From positions 389,787 through 453,786 of the forward strand of contig NZ_KE383957.1 of NCBI RefSeq assembly GCF_000422925.1: a stretch of 64,000 nt of DNA. Direction: 5' to 3'. This document shows, piece by piece, positions 18,575-26,940 of this stretch. Under the pieces are notes generated by a model. It was not told the DNA's origin and did not search any database. It worked only from the letters and a program-made list of their open reading frames with translations. Each line of letters starts with the position of its first letter. Position 1 is the stretch's first letter. This DNA comes from Paludibacterium yongneupense DSM 18731. GTDB lineage: Bacteria > Pseudomonadota > Gammaproteobacteria > Burkholderiales > Chromobacteriaceae. A program made the translations under genes and the position numbers.

Positions 18575-19468
18575 TCAGTCGACCAGGTCCTCGCGGGTAA
18601 GCAGGAACACGAAGCCGTCTCCGCCGCTGGTTTCCAGCCAGACGAAGGGCAGGTGCGGGAAGGCGGCCTCCAGTACATCGCGGTTATGCCCGATTTCGAC
18701 CAGCAGCACCCCGTGCTCGTTCAGAAATTCCGGCGCCCGGCGCAATATTTCGCGCGTCGCATCGAGGCCGTCTTCTCCGGAACCCAGTGCCAGCTCCGGC
18801 TCGTGCAGGTATTCCGCCGGTAATTCATCCACCGAATCTGCATCGACGTAAGGCGGGTTGGAAATGATCAAGTCATAGCGTTCTTCCAGGCCGCTGAACA
18901 TATCGGTATGGATCAGTTCGATGCGGTCCTCCAGCCCGTAGTTTTCGACGTTGAGCGCGGCGACTTCAAGCGCATCGAGCGAGATGTCGACCGCGTCGAT
19001 ATGCGCATCCGGGTAGTGGTGCGCCATCTGTATGGCCAGGCAGCCAGAGCCGGTGCACAGATCGAGTGCCCTGTGTATCAGTTCGGGATGCTCTATCCAT
19101 GGCGACAGTGGAGCGCCCAGCAGCTCGAAAATGAACGAACGCGGGACGAGTACCCGCTCATCGACGTAGAAGCTGAATTCGCCCTGCCAGGCCTCGTGCG
19201 TCAGATAGGCAGTCGGAATGCGCTGCTCGGCGCGCTTCTCTATCATGTCGACCGCATCGTGTATCTCGTCCGGCAGCAGGCGTGCGTCGAGGTAGGGGTC
19301 CAGCTGGTCTATGGGCAGCTTCAGCGTGGATAGCAGCAGGTAGGCGGCCTCGTCATAGGCGTTGCTGGTGCCGTGACCGTAGCTGAGCTGGGCGTCGTTG
19401 AAGCGCGACACGGCAAAGCGCAGCAGGTCGCGCAGGGTGGTAAACGTGCTGGCGGCTTGTGCGTACAT
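18575..19468 (-). CDS. prmB: 50S ribosomal protein uL3 glutamine methyltransferase PrmB
   Basis: PrmB methylates a glutamine of ribosomal protein L3, using S-adenosylmethionine. The 297-aa protein has the N-terminal helical substrate domain, the SAM site DLCTGSGCLA (136-145) and the catalytic NPPY motif (204-207) shared with PrmC/HemK. The long N-terminal part with LTHEAWQGEFSFYVDERVLVPRSFI is typical of PrmB rather than PrmC. The ribosome binding site AAGGA precedes the ATG at 19468. It converges on the globin-EAL gene with a GC-rich hairpin (18546-18569) between them that lacks a T-run. Confidence 0.93.
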   Translation of the reverse strand: MYAQAASTFTTLRDLLRFAVSRFNDAQLSYGHGTSNAYDEAAYLLLSTLKLPIDQLDPYLDARLLPDEIHDAVDMIEKRAEQRIPTAYLTHEAWQGEFSFYVDERVLVPRSFIFELLGAPLSPWIEHPELIHRALDLCTGSGCLAIQMAHHYPDAHIDAVDISLDALEVAALNVENYGLEDRIELIHTDMFSGLEERYDLIISNPPYVDADSVDELPAEYLHEPELALGSGEDGLDATREILRRAPEFLNEHGVLLVEIGHNRDVLEAAFPHLPFVWLETSGGDGFVFLLTREDLVD

Positions 19469-19486
19469 CGAAATCCTTTCGTCATG

Positions 19487-19532
19487 AAAACGGCCGACGA
19501 GGGTCCGGAATCACTTCCGGGCCCTCGTCGGC
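19487..19532 (-). terminator. Terminator of the phosphomannomutase gene
   Basis: An 18-bp stem (19493-19510 with 19515-19532, one G-U pair, loop TCAC) is followed on the minus strand by CGTTTTC. It lies between the mutase stop codon and the prmB start. Confidence 0.8.
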
Positions 19533-19555
19533 GACCGTGCGTGAGCGTCGTATGC

Positions 19556-20929
19556 TCAGAACGGCAGTTTGGCGTCGGTCACGGCCGACAGCGCCGTGCG
19601 AAAATCCGCCTTGATGCGCTCGATCGCTTCTTCGTTATCGGCTTCGAAGCGCAGTACGATCACCGGGGTGGTATTGGAGGCGCGCATCAGCCCGAATCCG
19701 TCGGCGTATTCTACGCGCAGGCCGTCGATGGTGATGATTTCCTCGGCCTTTTCGAAGCGGGCGCTCTTCTGCAGTTCGGCGATCAGGGTGTGGTTCTCGC
19801 CTTCGCGCGTCTTGATATTGAGTTCGGGTGTCGAAATCGCGTTCGGCAGGGCGTTGAGCAGCGCGCTCGGGTCTTCAACGCGGGACAGGATTTCCAATAG
19901 ACGTGCGCCGGTGTACAGGCCGTCGTCGAAACCGTACCAGCGTTCCTTGAAGAAGACGTGGCCGCTCATCTCGCCGGCGAGCAGGGCGCCCGTTTCCTTG
20001 ATTTTGGCCTTGATATAGCTGTGGCCCGTGCGGGACATGACCGGCACCCCCTTGTTTTGCTTGATCCAGGGCTTGAGCAGGCGCGTCGATTTGACGTCGT
20101 AGATGATCTTGGCCTTGGGGTTGCGCTCCAGCACATCGGCCGCGTAGAGCATCAGTTGACGGTCGGGCCAGATGATGGTGCCATCCTTGGTGACCACGCC
20201 CAGGCGGTCGCCGTCGCCGTCGAAGGCGAGGCCGATTTCAGCGTCGGTCTTGGACAGCGCCTCGATCACGTCCTGCAGGTTTTCCGGCTTGGCCGGATCC
20301 GGATGGTGGTTGGGGAAGTTGCCGTCGACGTCGCAGAATAGTTCGCGCACGCGGCAGCCGAGACGGCGAAACAGGACGGGAGCATAGGCGCCTGCGACAC
20401 CGTTTCCACTGTCGATCACGATATTCATCGAACGTTCGAGCTTGATATCGCCGGTGATGCGGTCGAAATAGGCTTCGGCGATGTCGCGGCTACTGATCTT
20501 GCCGGCTCCGCTGCTGAAATCTTCGCTCAGAATGCGCTGGTACAGGGCCTGGATGTCGTCGCCGGCCAGCGTGTCGCCGGCCAGTACCATCTTGAAGCCG
20601 TTGTAGTCGGGCGGGTTGTGGCTGCCGGTCACCATGACGCCGGACAGGGTGCCGAGTTCGTGCGTGGCGAAGTACAGCATGGGTGTGGCGACGCGACCGA
20701 TATCGATCACATCAACGCCGGCTTCGGTGAGACCCGCTGCCAGCGCATCGGACAGTTCCGGCCCGGACAGACGGCCATCCCGGCCGATAACGACGGTGTC
20801 GACCTTGCGCGCAACGGCTTCGGAGCCGACCGCGCGACCGATAAGGCGCGCCGTGTCGGCGGTCAGCGTCTTGCCGACGATGCCGCGGATGTCGTACGCC
20901 TTGAAAATATCTTTCGAGAGTTTGTTCAT
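19556..20929 (-). CDS. Phosphomannomutase/phosphoglucomutase (AlgC/ManB type)
   Basis: A 457-aa alpha-D-phosphohexomutase interconverts mannose or glucose 6- and 1-phosphates for LPS, capsule and nucleotide-sugar synthesis. The phosphoserine loop is TGSHNP (101-106, Ser103), the magnesium loop is DGDGDR, the sugar-binding loop is GEMSGH, and the C-terminal phosphate-binding RASNTTP is present. I chose the start at 20929 because homology begins at MNKLSKDIFKAYDIRGI. It lies 61 bp downstream of trpD on the same strand and may be co-transcribed. A strong terminator follows. Confidence 0.93.
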   Translation of the reverse strand: MNKLSKDIFKAYDIRGIVGKTLTADTARLIGRAVGSEAVARKVDTVVIGRDGRLSGPELSDALAAGLTEAGVDVIDIGRVATPMLYFATHELGTLSGVMVTGSHNPPDYNGFKMVLAGDTLAGDDIQALYQRILSEDFSSGAGKISSRDIAEAYFDRITGDIKLERSMNIVIDSGNGVAGAYAPVLFRRLGCRVRELFCDVDGNFPNHHPDPAKPENLQDVIEALSKTDAEIGLAFDGDGDRLGVVTKDGTIIWPDRQLMLYAADVLERNPKAKIIYDVKSTRLLKPWIKQNKGVPVMSRTGHSYIKAKIKETGALLAGEMSGHVFFKERWYGFDDGLYTGARLLEILSRVEDPSALLNALPNAISTPELNIKTREGENHTLIAELQKSARFEKAEEIITIDGLRVEYADGFGLMRASNTTPVIVLRFEADNEEAIERIKADFRTALSAVTDAKLPF

Positions 20930-20990
20930 TGTCTTTGGCACATTCAAAAGAATGGAAAGGACTCCGGTCGCCACGGCGGCCGGAAACGGC

Positions 20991-22025
20991 TTATTCGGTT
21001 TCCGCCAGGCGGCGGCTCAGCTGAACCAGTTCGTCCAGCTTGTTACGGGCGGCTCCGCTTTCGATGGCGGCGGCGGCGGCCTTGATGCCATCCTGCAGCG
21101 AATCGGCTACACCCGCGGTGTAAATGGCAGCCCCTGCGTTGATGAGCACGATATCGCGTGCCGGTCCGGGCCTGCCCTCCAGGACCTCGCGCATGATCGT
21201 CGCCGAAGCCTCGGCATTGTCGGCGCGCAAGGCGGACAGATCGCAACGCGGCAGGCCGAAGTCGGCCGGGTCGATTTCATACTCGCGTATGCGTCCTTCG
21301 CGCAGCTCGGCCACCCGGCTGGGGCCGGACAGCGTGATTTCGTCGAGACCGTCGCAACCGTGCACGACCATGACATGGCGGCTGCCGAGCTCTTTCAGTA
21401 CCCGGGATTGTATGCCAACCAGATCGGGATGGAATACCCCCATGACCTGATTGTCGGCCTGCGCCGGGTTGGTGAGCGGACCGAGGATGTTGAACAGGGT
21501 GCGAACGCCGAGTTCCTTGCGGATAGGGACCACATGGCGCATCGCGCTGTGGTGGTTGGGGGCGAACATGAAGCCGAGCCCGATGCGGTCTATGCACTGT
21601 CCGACCTGGGGCGCGGACAGGTTCAAGGCGACGCCCAGATGTTCGAGCACATCGGCGCTGCCGCTTTTGGATGATACCGAACGCCCGCCATGCTTGGCGA
21701 CGCGGGCACCGGCCGCCGCCGCGACAAAGGCGGAGGTGGTCGAAATGTTGAAGCTGTGCGAGTGGTCGCCCCCTGTGCCGCAGGTGTCGACCAGATGCTC
21801 GCGCCGGGCGACGGGCACCAGCGTCGCGAATTCGCGCATTACGGTCGCCGCTGCCGCGATTTCCTGCACGCTTTCAACCTTGACCCTCAGCCCGACCAGG
21901 ATGCCTGCCACCAGGGTGGGGGGGACTTCGCCGCGCATGATCTGACGCATCAGATCCAGCATTTCATCGAAAAAAAGTTCGTTGGAGTCTATCAGCCGGT
22001 TAAGCGCGGCTTGCGGGGTAATCAT
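20991..22025 (-). CDS. trpD: Anthranilate phosphoribosyltransferase TrpD
   Basis: TrpD transfers phosphoribose from PRPP to anthranilate, the second step of tryptophan synthesis. The 344-aa protein has the PRPP loop DTCGTGGD, the [18 protein letters not shown] segment and the family motif [10 protein letters not shown]. The start [18 protein letters not shown] matches known TrpD N-termini, so I use 22025. An in-frame ATG at 22046 overlaps the trpG stop and is possible. trpG ends 13 bp upstream. There is no trpC after it; the next gene is a sugar phosphomutase. Confidence 0.95.
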   Translation of the reverse strand: MITPQAALNRLIDSNELFFDEMLDLMRQIMRGEVPPTLVAGILVGLRVKVESVQEIAAAATVMREFATLVPVARREHLVDTCGTGGDHSHSFNISTTSAFVAAAAGARVAKHGGRSVSSKSGSADVLEHLGVALNLSAPQVGQCIDRIGLGFMFAPNHHSAMRHVVPIRKELGVRTLFNILGPLTNPAQADNQVMGVFHPDLVGIQSRVLKELGSRHVMVVHGCDGLDEITLSGPSRVAELREGRIREYEIDPADFGLPRCDLSALRADNAEASATIMREVLEGRPGPARDIVLINAGAAIYTAGVADSLQDGIKAAAAAIESGAARNKLDELVQLSRRLAETE

Positions 22026-22038
22026 GGTGGTGACGGCC

Positions 22039-22614
22039 TCATGCATGCGCGTGCTGGCGCAGGAAATTGTCGAGCATCGCATGTCCGTGCTCGGTCAATA
22101 TCGATTCGGGATGGAACTGGACGCCTTCGATCGGCAATGTCGTGTGCCGCAGGCCCATGATTTCGCCGTCGTCGGTCCAGGCGGTGATTTCCAGGCATTC
22201 GGGCAGGGTGTCGCGCTCGACGACAAGCGAGTGGTAGCGGGTGCAGGTGACCGGATCGGGCAGGCCTGCGAAAACGCCGGAGTTCTTGTGCGCAACCGGC
22301 GACACCTTGCCGTGCATCAGTTGACGGGCGTGGACGACTTTGCCGCCGAAAGCCTGACCAATGCTCTGGTGGCCGAGGCAGACGCCCAGAATCGGTATTT
22401 TTCCGGCGAAGTGGGCGATGGCCGCCAGGGATATCCCGGCCTGATCCGGCGTGCAGGGGCCGGGCGAAAGAACCAGGTAGTCCGGCGCCAGGTCTTCGAT
22501 CTGCTGCAGCGTGATCTCGTCGTTGCGAAAGACTTTCACCTCTTGCCCGAGTTCGCCGAAGTATTGAACCAGGTTGTAGGTAAAGCTGTCGTAGTTGTCG
22601 ATCATCAGTAGCAT
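22039..22614 (-). CDS. trpG: Anthranilate synthase component II, glutamine amidotransferase TrpG/PabA
   Basis: The 191-aa class I glutaminase supplies ammonia to anthranilate synthase (TrpE) or aminodeoxychorismate synthase (PabB). The catalytic triad is Cys79 in GVCLGHQS and the His/Glu of VQFHPES; the oxyanion region LSPGPCTP is present. Linkage to trpD supports TrpG, but a shared PabA role is common. No trpE lies in the window. The ATG at 22614 lacks a strong ribosome binding site. Confidence 0.93.
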   Translation of the reverse strand: MLLMIDNYDSFTYNLVQYFGELGQEVKVFRNDEITLQQIEDLAPDYLVLSPGPCTPDQAGISLAAIAHFAGKIPILGVCLGHQSIGQAFGGKVVHARQLMHGKVSPVAHKNSGVFAGLPDPVTCTRYHSLVVERDTLPECLEITAWTDDGEIMGLRHTTLPIEGVQFHPESILTEHGHAMLDNFLRQHAHA

Positions 22615-22930
22615 GGTGCGTCTATGAGCCTTTTTTTAACGTGTGACGGTGGCGGGAGCCCGCCGCGTTACTCACAATCGTACTCACCCGTTCGTTTGAT
22701 GAGCTGCGCCCGGAATCCGGACATGCGTTTCCGGACAGTACGCCGGGGTCCCGTTCGGGATGGGGCGCAACTCGAGCTGTCGGATTGTGCGTTAACTCGT
22801 GAAGGGATAATACCCCGTAAGCCCCGCGCTGTCTTTCCCTGATGCGATCCGGTGGAGTGCGATCACGCTGGCCGGTGCCAGGGCGGCCCGTTTCCGCGTC
22901 GGCTTGTCCGGCCTCGCTGGCGGGCGCGCG
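22615..22930. other. 316-bp intergenic region upstream of trpG
   Basis: No gene is evident. A GGCGGG/CCCGCC stem lies around 22650-22665. I found no leader peptide with clustered Trp codons on the minus strand, so classical trp attenuation is not supported. Confidence 0.4.
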
Positions 22931-24211
22931 TTACGGAAACATCTCCACGTGCCTGAAGACGCGGATGGTGAGCAGGGCGAGCACGCCGATGGCGGTGGCG
23001 AGGATGGCCATGCCCCAGCGCGAGGACTGCAGCAGTCCGAGCATGAGCAGGGGCAGTATGCTGGAACCCAGCGAATAGGTCATGTTGTAGGTGAGTGATA
23101 TGCCGGTCACTTTCCAGCGGGTCGGGAACAACTGCACGATGACTGCGGGCACCGCGCCGATCACCCCGCTGAACAGGCAGGCGATCATATAGCTGGCCAG
23201 CACGAGGTGCAGGCTGGCACTCAGGGACGCGCATAACAGGGTGGTTCCCAGTGCCAGCAGCACGCTGTAGAGCGCGACCGTTCTCCAGGCTCCGAACCGG
23301 TCGGATAGCCGGCCGGCGAGGATGCAGCCGATATTCAACGCCAGGATGGCTGCGCAACTGATGCGGAATGTCGTGGCGGGATCCTGCCCGTAGAGTTTTT
23401 GCAAGGCGATCGGCATGACGACGACCATCGTGATGACGGCCGAGGTCAGAATGAGCGTGAGCACGACAGAGGGGATGGCCGATGCGCGGTGGTGGCGGAT
23501 GATGCCCGCGACCGGCAGTTTGCGGGCCAGTTCCTGCCTCTCCCTGAGCGCGAGGAATACCGGCGTTTCACGCAGCCAGCGCCGCAAGCCTATGGCGATA
23601 AAGCCGAACACTCCGCCGATGAAGAAGGGGATGCGCCAGGCCCAGGCCCGCAACTCGGCGCTGCTGTAGAGGCTGGTGAGCAAGGCTGTCGTGAGCGCGG
23701 CCAGCAGGTAGCCGAAAGTCAGCCCGGCCTGCAACAAGCCCAGCGCATAGCCCCGCCGTTCGGGCGGTACGTGCTCGGAGACGAAGACCCAGGCGTTGGG
23801 AACCTCGCCCCCGAGCGCGGCGCCCTGGATCAGCCTGGCGAGCAGCAGCAGCAAGGGGGCGTAGTAGCCGATCTGCGCATAGCCCGGCAGCAGGCCTATG
23901 CACAGGCAGGGGATGGCCATGAACAGCAAGGTGAAATTGAACATGAGCTTGCGGCCGGAGCGGTCGGCGTAATGCGCGAGCAACAGACCGCCTAGCGGGC
24001 GGGCCAGGTAGCCGACTGAAAAAATCGCCAGGCTTTGCAACATGCGCAGCCATTCGGGAACATCGGGAGGAAAGAAAACGTCGGCTATCGTTACGGACAG
24101 AAAGACAAAAATGATGAAGTCATAAACCTCGAGCGCGCCGCCAAGGACCGAGAGAAAAATGGTCTTGTAGTCGCTCAAGCTCAATAATGCGGATTTACTC
24201 GACGTCGGCAT
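22931..24211 (-). CDS. MFS transporter, metabolite:H+ symporter (MHS/ProP-ShiA-like) family
   Basis: A 426-aa membrane protein with about 12 hydrophobic segments. It has the MHS-type loop 2-3 signature GYLARPLGGLLLAHYADRSGRK and the LIQGAALGGEVPNAWVFVSEH segment typical of sugar-acid, dicarboxylate, shikimate or osmolyte symporters. The start at 24211 (MPTSSKSALLSLSDYKTI) fits family length; longer readings to 24676 extend through non-membrane low-complexity sequence. No strong ribosome binding site is seen. It sits alone between trpG and a divergent small gene, so the substrate cannot be named. Confidence 0.85.
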   Translation of the reverse strand: MPTSSKSALLSLSDYKTIFLSVLGGALEVYDFIIFVFLSVTIADVFFPPDVPEWLRMLQSLAIFSVGYLARPLGGLLLAHYADRSGRKLMFNFTLLFMAIPCLCIGLLPGYAQIGYYAPLLLLLARLIQGAALGGEVPNAWVFVSEHVPPERRGYALGLLQAGLTFGYLLAALTTALLTSLYSSAELRAWAWRIPFFIGGVFGFIAIGLRRWLRETPVFLALRERQELARKLPVAGIIRHHRASAIPSVVLTLILTSAVITMVVVMPIALQKLYGQDPATTFRISCAAILALNIGCILAGRLSDRFGAWRTVALYSVLLALGTTLLCASLSASLHLVLASYMIACLFSGVIGAVPAVIVQLFPTRWKVTGISLTYNMTYSLGSSILPLLMLGLLQSSRWGMAILATAIGVLALLTIRVFRHVEMFP

Positions 24212-24663
24212 GGGTGCTTTTTCGGCCGTGTGATCGGAAAGGAAGGCAGCATACGCCAAATCCCGCCGCACTGTTTGTCGAGTGCGCGTTTCACAACAAT
24301 TCGCCCCTGTGCGACTTGCCTCAAGCGGAGGGCTGTCGTCGCGCACGGCAGCTACGCGCCCGCTGCGGCAAACCCGGTCCCCTTTCCGGGGCTTTGCGGG
24401 GCCGCGCCAGGACTGGCGATCGCCTGATACGCGACGGTTGCAAATAAACGCCCAGGGCGCCGTCAGTGAGGCGCGTGCCGCCGGCGCAGGGGCGGCATCC
24501 GGAACGGGCGGGCATCGATTGCCGTCCATGGCATGGGATGCCGGGGCCCGTCTTGCGCTTGCCGATGGCCTGCGCATCCTGCCGCCGTTGTCCCGTTGCG
24601 CCCTTGTAGGGGGATGTCGTTTGTGTTTAGACTGATTGCGCCATTTGAAGCGGGAAATCTGAT
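24212..24663. other. 452-bp intergenic region between the MFS transporter and a thioredoxin-fold gene
   Basis: This divergent promoter region holds no convincing gene. On the plus strand TTGTAG (24604-24609) and TTAGAC (24627-24632) at 17-bp spacing form a weak promoter for the downstream gene. The middle of the gap is GC-rich with short hairpins. Confidence 0.4.
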
Positions 24664-25221
24664 ATGACTGACGCACGCTGGCGGGCTGCGCCCCTGAGCT
24701 GGGGCCGCGGGCCGCGGGTACTGGACGTTTTTCTCGAACCCACCTGCCCGTTTTCCGTCCGGGCTTTCGGCAAGCTGGGCCCGCTGCTGGCGCAGGCGGG
24801 AGAGGACCGCATCACGATCAGAATATGGCTGCTGTCCCAGCCTTGGCATCTGTACTCGGGAGTCGTGGTGCGCTGCGTTCTTGCCGCATCCACATTGCCG
24901 CAAGGCAAAGAAGCTGCGCGCATCGTGCTGGGCGCCGTCGCGGCGCACCGAGAAGAATTCGAGTTTGACCACCACTGTGACGGGGCGAATATGGACGCCA
25001 CGCCGCGGCAGATCATCGAGCGCCTGGAGCGCTACAGTGGGATTGCTCTGCAGGAGGCGTTTGCGATTCCCGATCTCGATCGCGAAGTCAAGCGGCATGC
25101 CAGGTATGGGCGCCAGAACGGTATCCACGTTTCTCCGAGTTTCATGATCGATGGCCTGCTGCAAGCGGACATGGGCAGTGGCGATGCGGTCGCGGACTGG
25201 GTCGGGCGCCTGCTGGACTAA
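24664..25221 (+). CDS. Thioredoxin-fold (DsbA-like) protein with a monothiol CPFS motif
   Basis: A 185-aa protein with a thioredoxin fold. EPTCPFS places a single cysteine (Cys28) where DsbA has CxxC, and HVSPSFMIDG supplies the cis-proline loop. No signal peptide is evident, so it is probably cytosolic, unlike DsbA. The lone cysteine suggests glutathione-dependent or non-redox function, as in HCCA isomerase or kappa-class GST relatives. A GGGA ribosome binding site lies 9 nt before the ATG. The two following genes are on the same strand. The function is unknown. Confidence 0.7.
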   Translation: MTDARWRAAPLSWGRGPRVLDVFLEPTCPFSVRAFGKLGPLLAQAGEDRITIRIWLLSQPWHLYSGVVVRCVLAASTLPQGKEAARIVLGAVAAHREEFEFDHHCDGANMDATPRQIIERLERYSGIALQEAFAIPDLDREVKRHARYGRQNGIHVSPSFMIDGLLQADMGSGDAVADWVGRLLD

Positions 25222-25385
25222 GCGTTGACAACGCGGCATTGCGACCCGCCCGTGCGCGGCAATGCTCCCCCTTTCATGGACGTCGATACGGCCCGTTTCG
25301 GCCCGCGTGGCCATGGCCCGAGCGGTCGCCATGCCGAAGCCGCCTGCCGTCGCTGCCCGTCCTGTTTCATAAGGAGCCCTGCAAG

Positions 25386-26078
25386 TTGAATATCGATAAT
25401 GGCGCGTCGCATTCCCGGCGCTCGGTCGTGCTTCGGGGGATACGGCACAGGCCGAGACTGCTTGCGTCGACCCTGATCGGCATCGTTGCCGCCTTTTTTC
25501 TGCCTCCCTCGCTCGCTTCGCACGAGATCACCCGCATCATCATCGCCTGGAATATCGGGACCTGTCTTTATCTCGTTCTGGCCGCGCGCATGATGTTCTG
25601 GTCCAGTCATGATACGATGCGCTGGCGCGCCAGGCGACAGGACGAAGGGCGTATCGTCGTGCTGACCTTCGTGGTTCTGGCGGCCTTGGCCATTATCGGG
25701 GCCATCGTGACCGAACTGGCCGTGGCCAAGGATATGCATGGGGTGCTACGCTCCGCCCACATCGGTCTGGCGGCGCTGACCCTCGCATCCTCCTGGTGCT
25801 TCACTCATGTCATGTTCGCCCTGCACTATGCCCATGATTACTACGCCGCCCTGGGCCGGGAAAAGGTTGCAGGACTGGCGTTCCCGGGCGAGGAGCAGCC
25901 TGACTATGGCGACTTTCTTTACTTCGCCTGCATCATCGGCACGTCGGGCCAGACAGCGGATGTGAGCTTTACCTCGCGTCAGATGCGGCGGACAGGCCTC
26001 GTGCATTGCGTGCTGGCTTTTGTCTTCAATACGACCCTGCTGGCCCTGACCATCAATATCGCTTCGGGCCTGTTCTGA
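25386..26078 (+). CDS. DUF1345 family membrane protein
   Basis: A 230-aa integral membrane protein with about five hydrophobic segments (LLASTLIGIVAAFFLP, IIAWNIGTCLYLVLAA, VVLTFVVLAALAIIGAIV, HIGLAALTLASSWCFTHVMFA, LVHCVLAFVFNTTLLALTINI). The conserved DUF1345 parts GDFLYFACIIGTSGQTADV and the H-Y-A-H-D-Y-Y segment are present. I assign a TTG start at 25386 because AAGGAG lies 9 nt upstream; the upstream part of the frame back to 25239 is proline/arginine-rich non-protein-like sequence. The family function is unknown. Confidence 0.75.
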   Translation: MNIDNGASHSRRSVVLRGIRHRPRLLASTLIGIVAAFFLPPSLASHEITRIIIAWNIGTCLYLVLAARMMFWSSHDTMRWRARRQDEGRIVVLTFVVLAALAIIGAIVTELAVAKDMHGVLRSAHIGLAALTLASSWCFTHVMFALHYAHDYYAALGREKVAGLAFPGEEQPDYGDFLYFACIIGTSGQTADVSFTSRQMRRTGLVHCVLAFVFNTTLLALTINIASGLF

Positions 26079-26124
26079 TGGAAGGGTGTCGCAGTGCTTG
26101 AATTTTTGTTCCGGAAAGGACGGT

Positions 26125-26463
26125 ATGGACGCCCGGCAGTTCGAATCCCTGGTGGAGGTACGCCTTGAAATCGATCGCATCGATAGGATGATGATGGTCC
26201 TGCTTGCGCAACGCGGCCACTGTGTCAGACAGGCCGCGCGGTTCAAGAAGACGGCCGCGGAGGTGCCCGCGCCGGATCGGGTTGCCCGGGTGATCGAGAA
26301 CGTGACCCGGCAGGCCGCGGAGACGGGGGCCGACCCCACTGTGGCGGCGGCCGTGTGGCGTGCCATGATTGCTGCTTTTATCGATAGCGAGCTGGCCGAG
26401 CATGCCGCCCTGCAAAGCGGAGAGACGGGGGGCGGACTGCCCGATCCGCAACGGGGAAGGTAG
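26125..26463 (+). CDS. AroQ-type chorismate mutase (PchB-like)
   Basis: A 112-aa all-helical protein. The first helix has the chorismate mutase pattern R..ID.ID...M.LL.QR (residues 13-30) and KK at 41-42, with an Arg in the second helix (ARVIENV region). Such stand-alone proteins convert chorismate to prephenate or, as PchB, isochorismate to salicylate plus pyruvate. I chose the ATG at 26125 because AAAGGA precedes it; a GTG at 26086 lacks one. No isochorismate synthase is adjacent, so plain chorismate mutase activity is more likely than salicylate formation. Confidence 0.8.
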   Translation: MDARQFESLVEVRLEIDRIDRMMMVLLAQRGHCVRQAARFKKTAAEVPAPDRVARVIENVTRQAAETGADPTVAAAVWRAMIAAFIDSELAEHAALQSGETGGGLPDPQRGR

Positions 26464-26466
26464 GGG

Positions 26467-26679
26467 TCAGGCGCTTGTGTTGACGTTGCTGCCTACGCTA
26501 TCGGCAGAGGACGAACTGCCGTTGTGCAAGTATTCGTAGGCTTCATACCCGATCGCGATGGCCGCGATTGCGGGGTGCGCTTCGACGACCGACGCCACTT
26601 CGCTGACTACCGAAGAGCCGGCCTTGAGGATGGCCCCTCCCGAAGTGCTGATGAATGAGCCCACCGCGCCGAGAATCAT
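26467..26679 (-). CDS. Small hydrophobic protein of unknown function (70 aa)
   Basis: I do not recognise this protein. The ATG at 26679 has GGAG 7 nt upstream. The product is rich in Ala, Gly, Ser, Val and Ile, with two hydrophobic stretches (about residues 1-25 and 30-45), an acidic/aromatic patch GYEAYEYLHNG and a Ser-rich tail. It has no signal-peptidase site and no cysteine. It could be a small membrane protein or a bacteriocin-like peptide. It converges on the chorismate mutase gene with 3 bp between the stops, and the MASE1-GGDEF-EAL gene is divergent upstream. Codon use looks like that of its neighbours. Confidence 0.5.
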   Translation of the reverse strand: MILGAVGSFISTSGGAILKAGSSVVSEVASVVEAHPAIAAIAIGYEAYEYLHNGSSSSADSVGSNVNTSA

Positions 26680-26940
26680 GCTTCCACTCCAAATTGACGA
26701 GCGAGATCGTTTTTGCATCTGCTGACTGGCAGGTGCTTGTTGTCCGGGGTAGTAGCAATTGGCATGCCCGGCGAAAAGGGGGTGTTTTGGCGGTTGGGCC
26801 GGTCCCCGGTGCCTGCGCGGCTGGCAAGTTTTTCCAGACAGTGGCAAATGTTGCCGCCGCGGCGTCGACGGCCAGGGCGGCCGTGCCCCGAACCGCGCTG
26901 CAAAGCGGATGACGACAAAAAGAGCTCATGATATTGTCGT

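Noticed and set aside
22615-22930. trp attenuator upstream of trpG
   Set aside because: I found no leader peptide with tandem Trp codons and no mutually exclusive stem set ending in a T-run.
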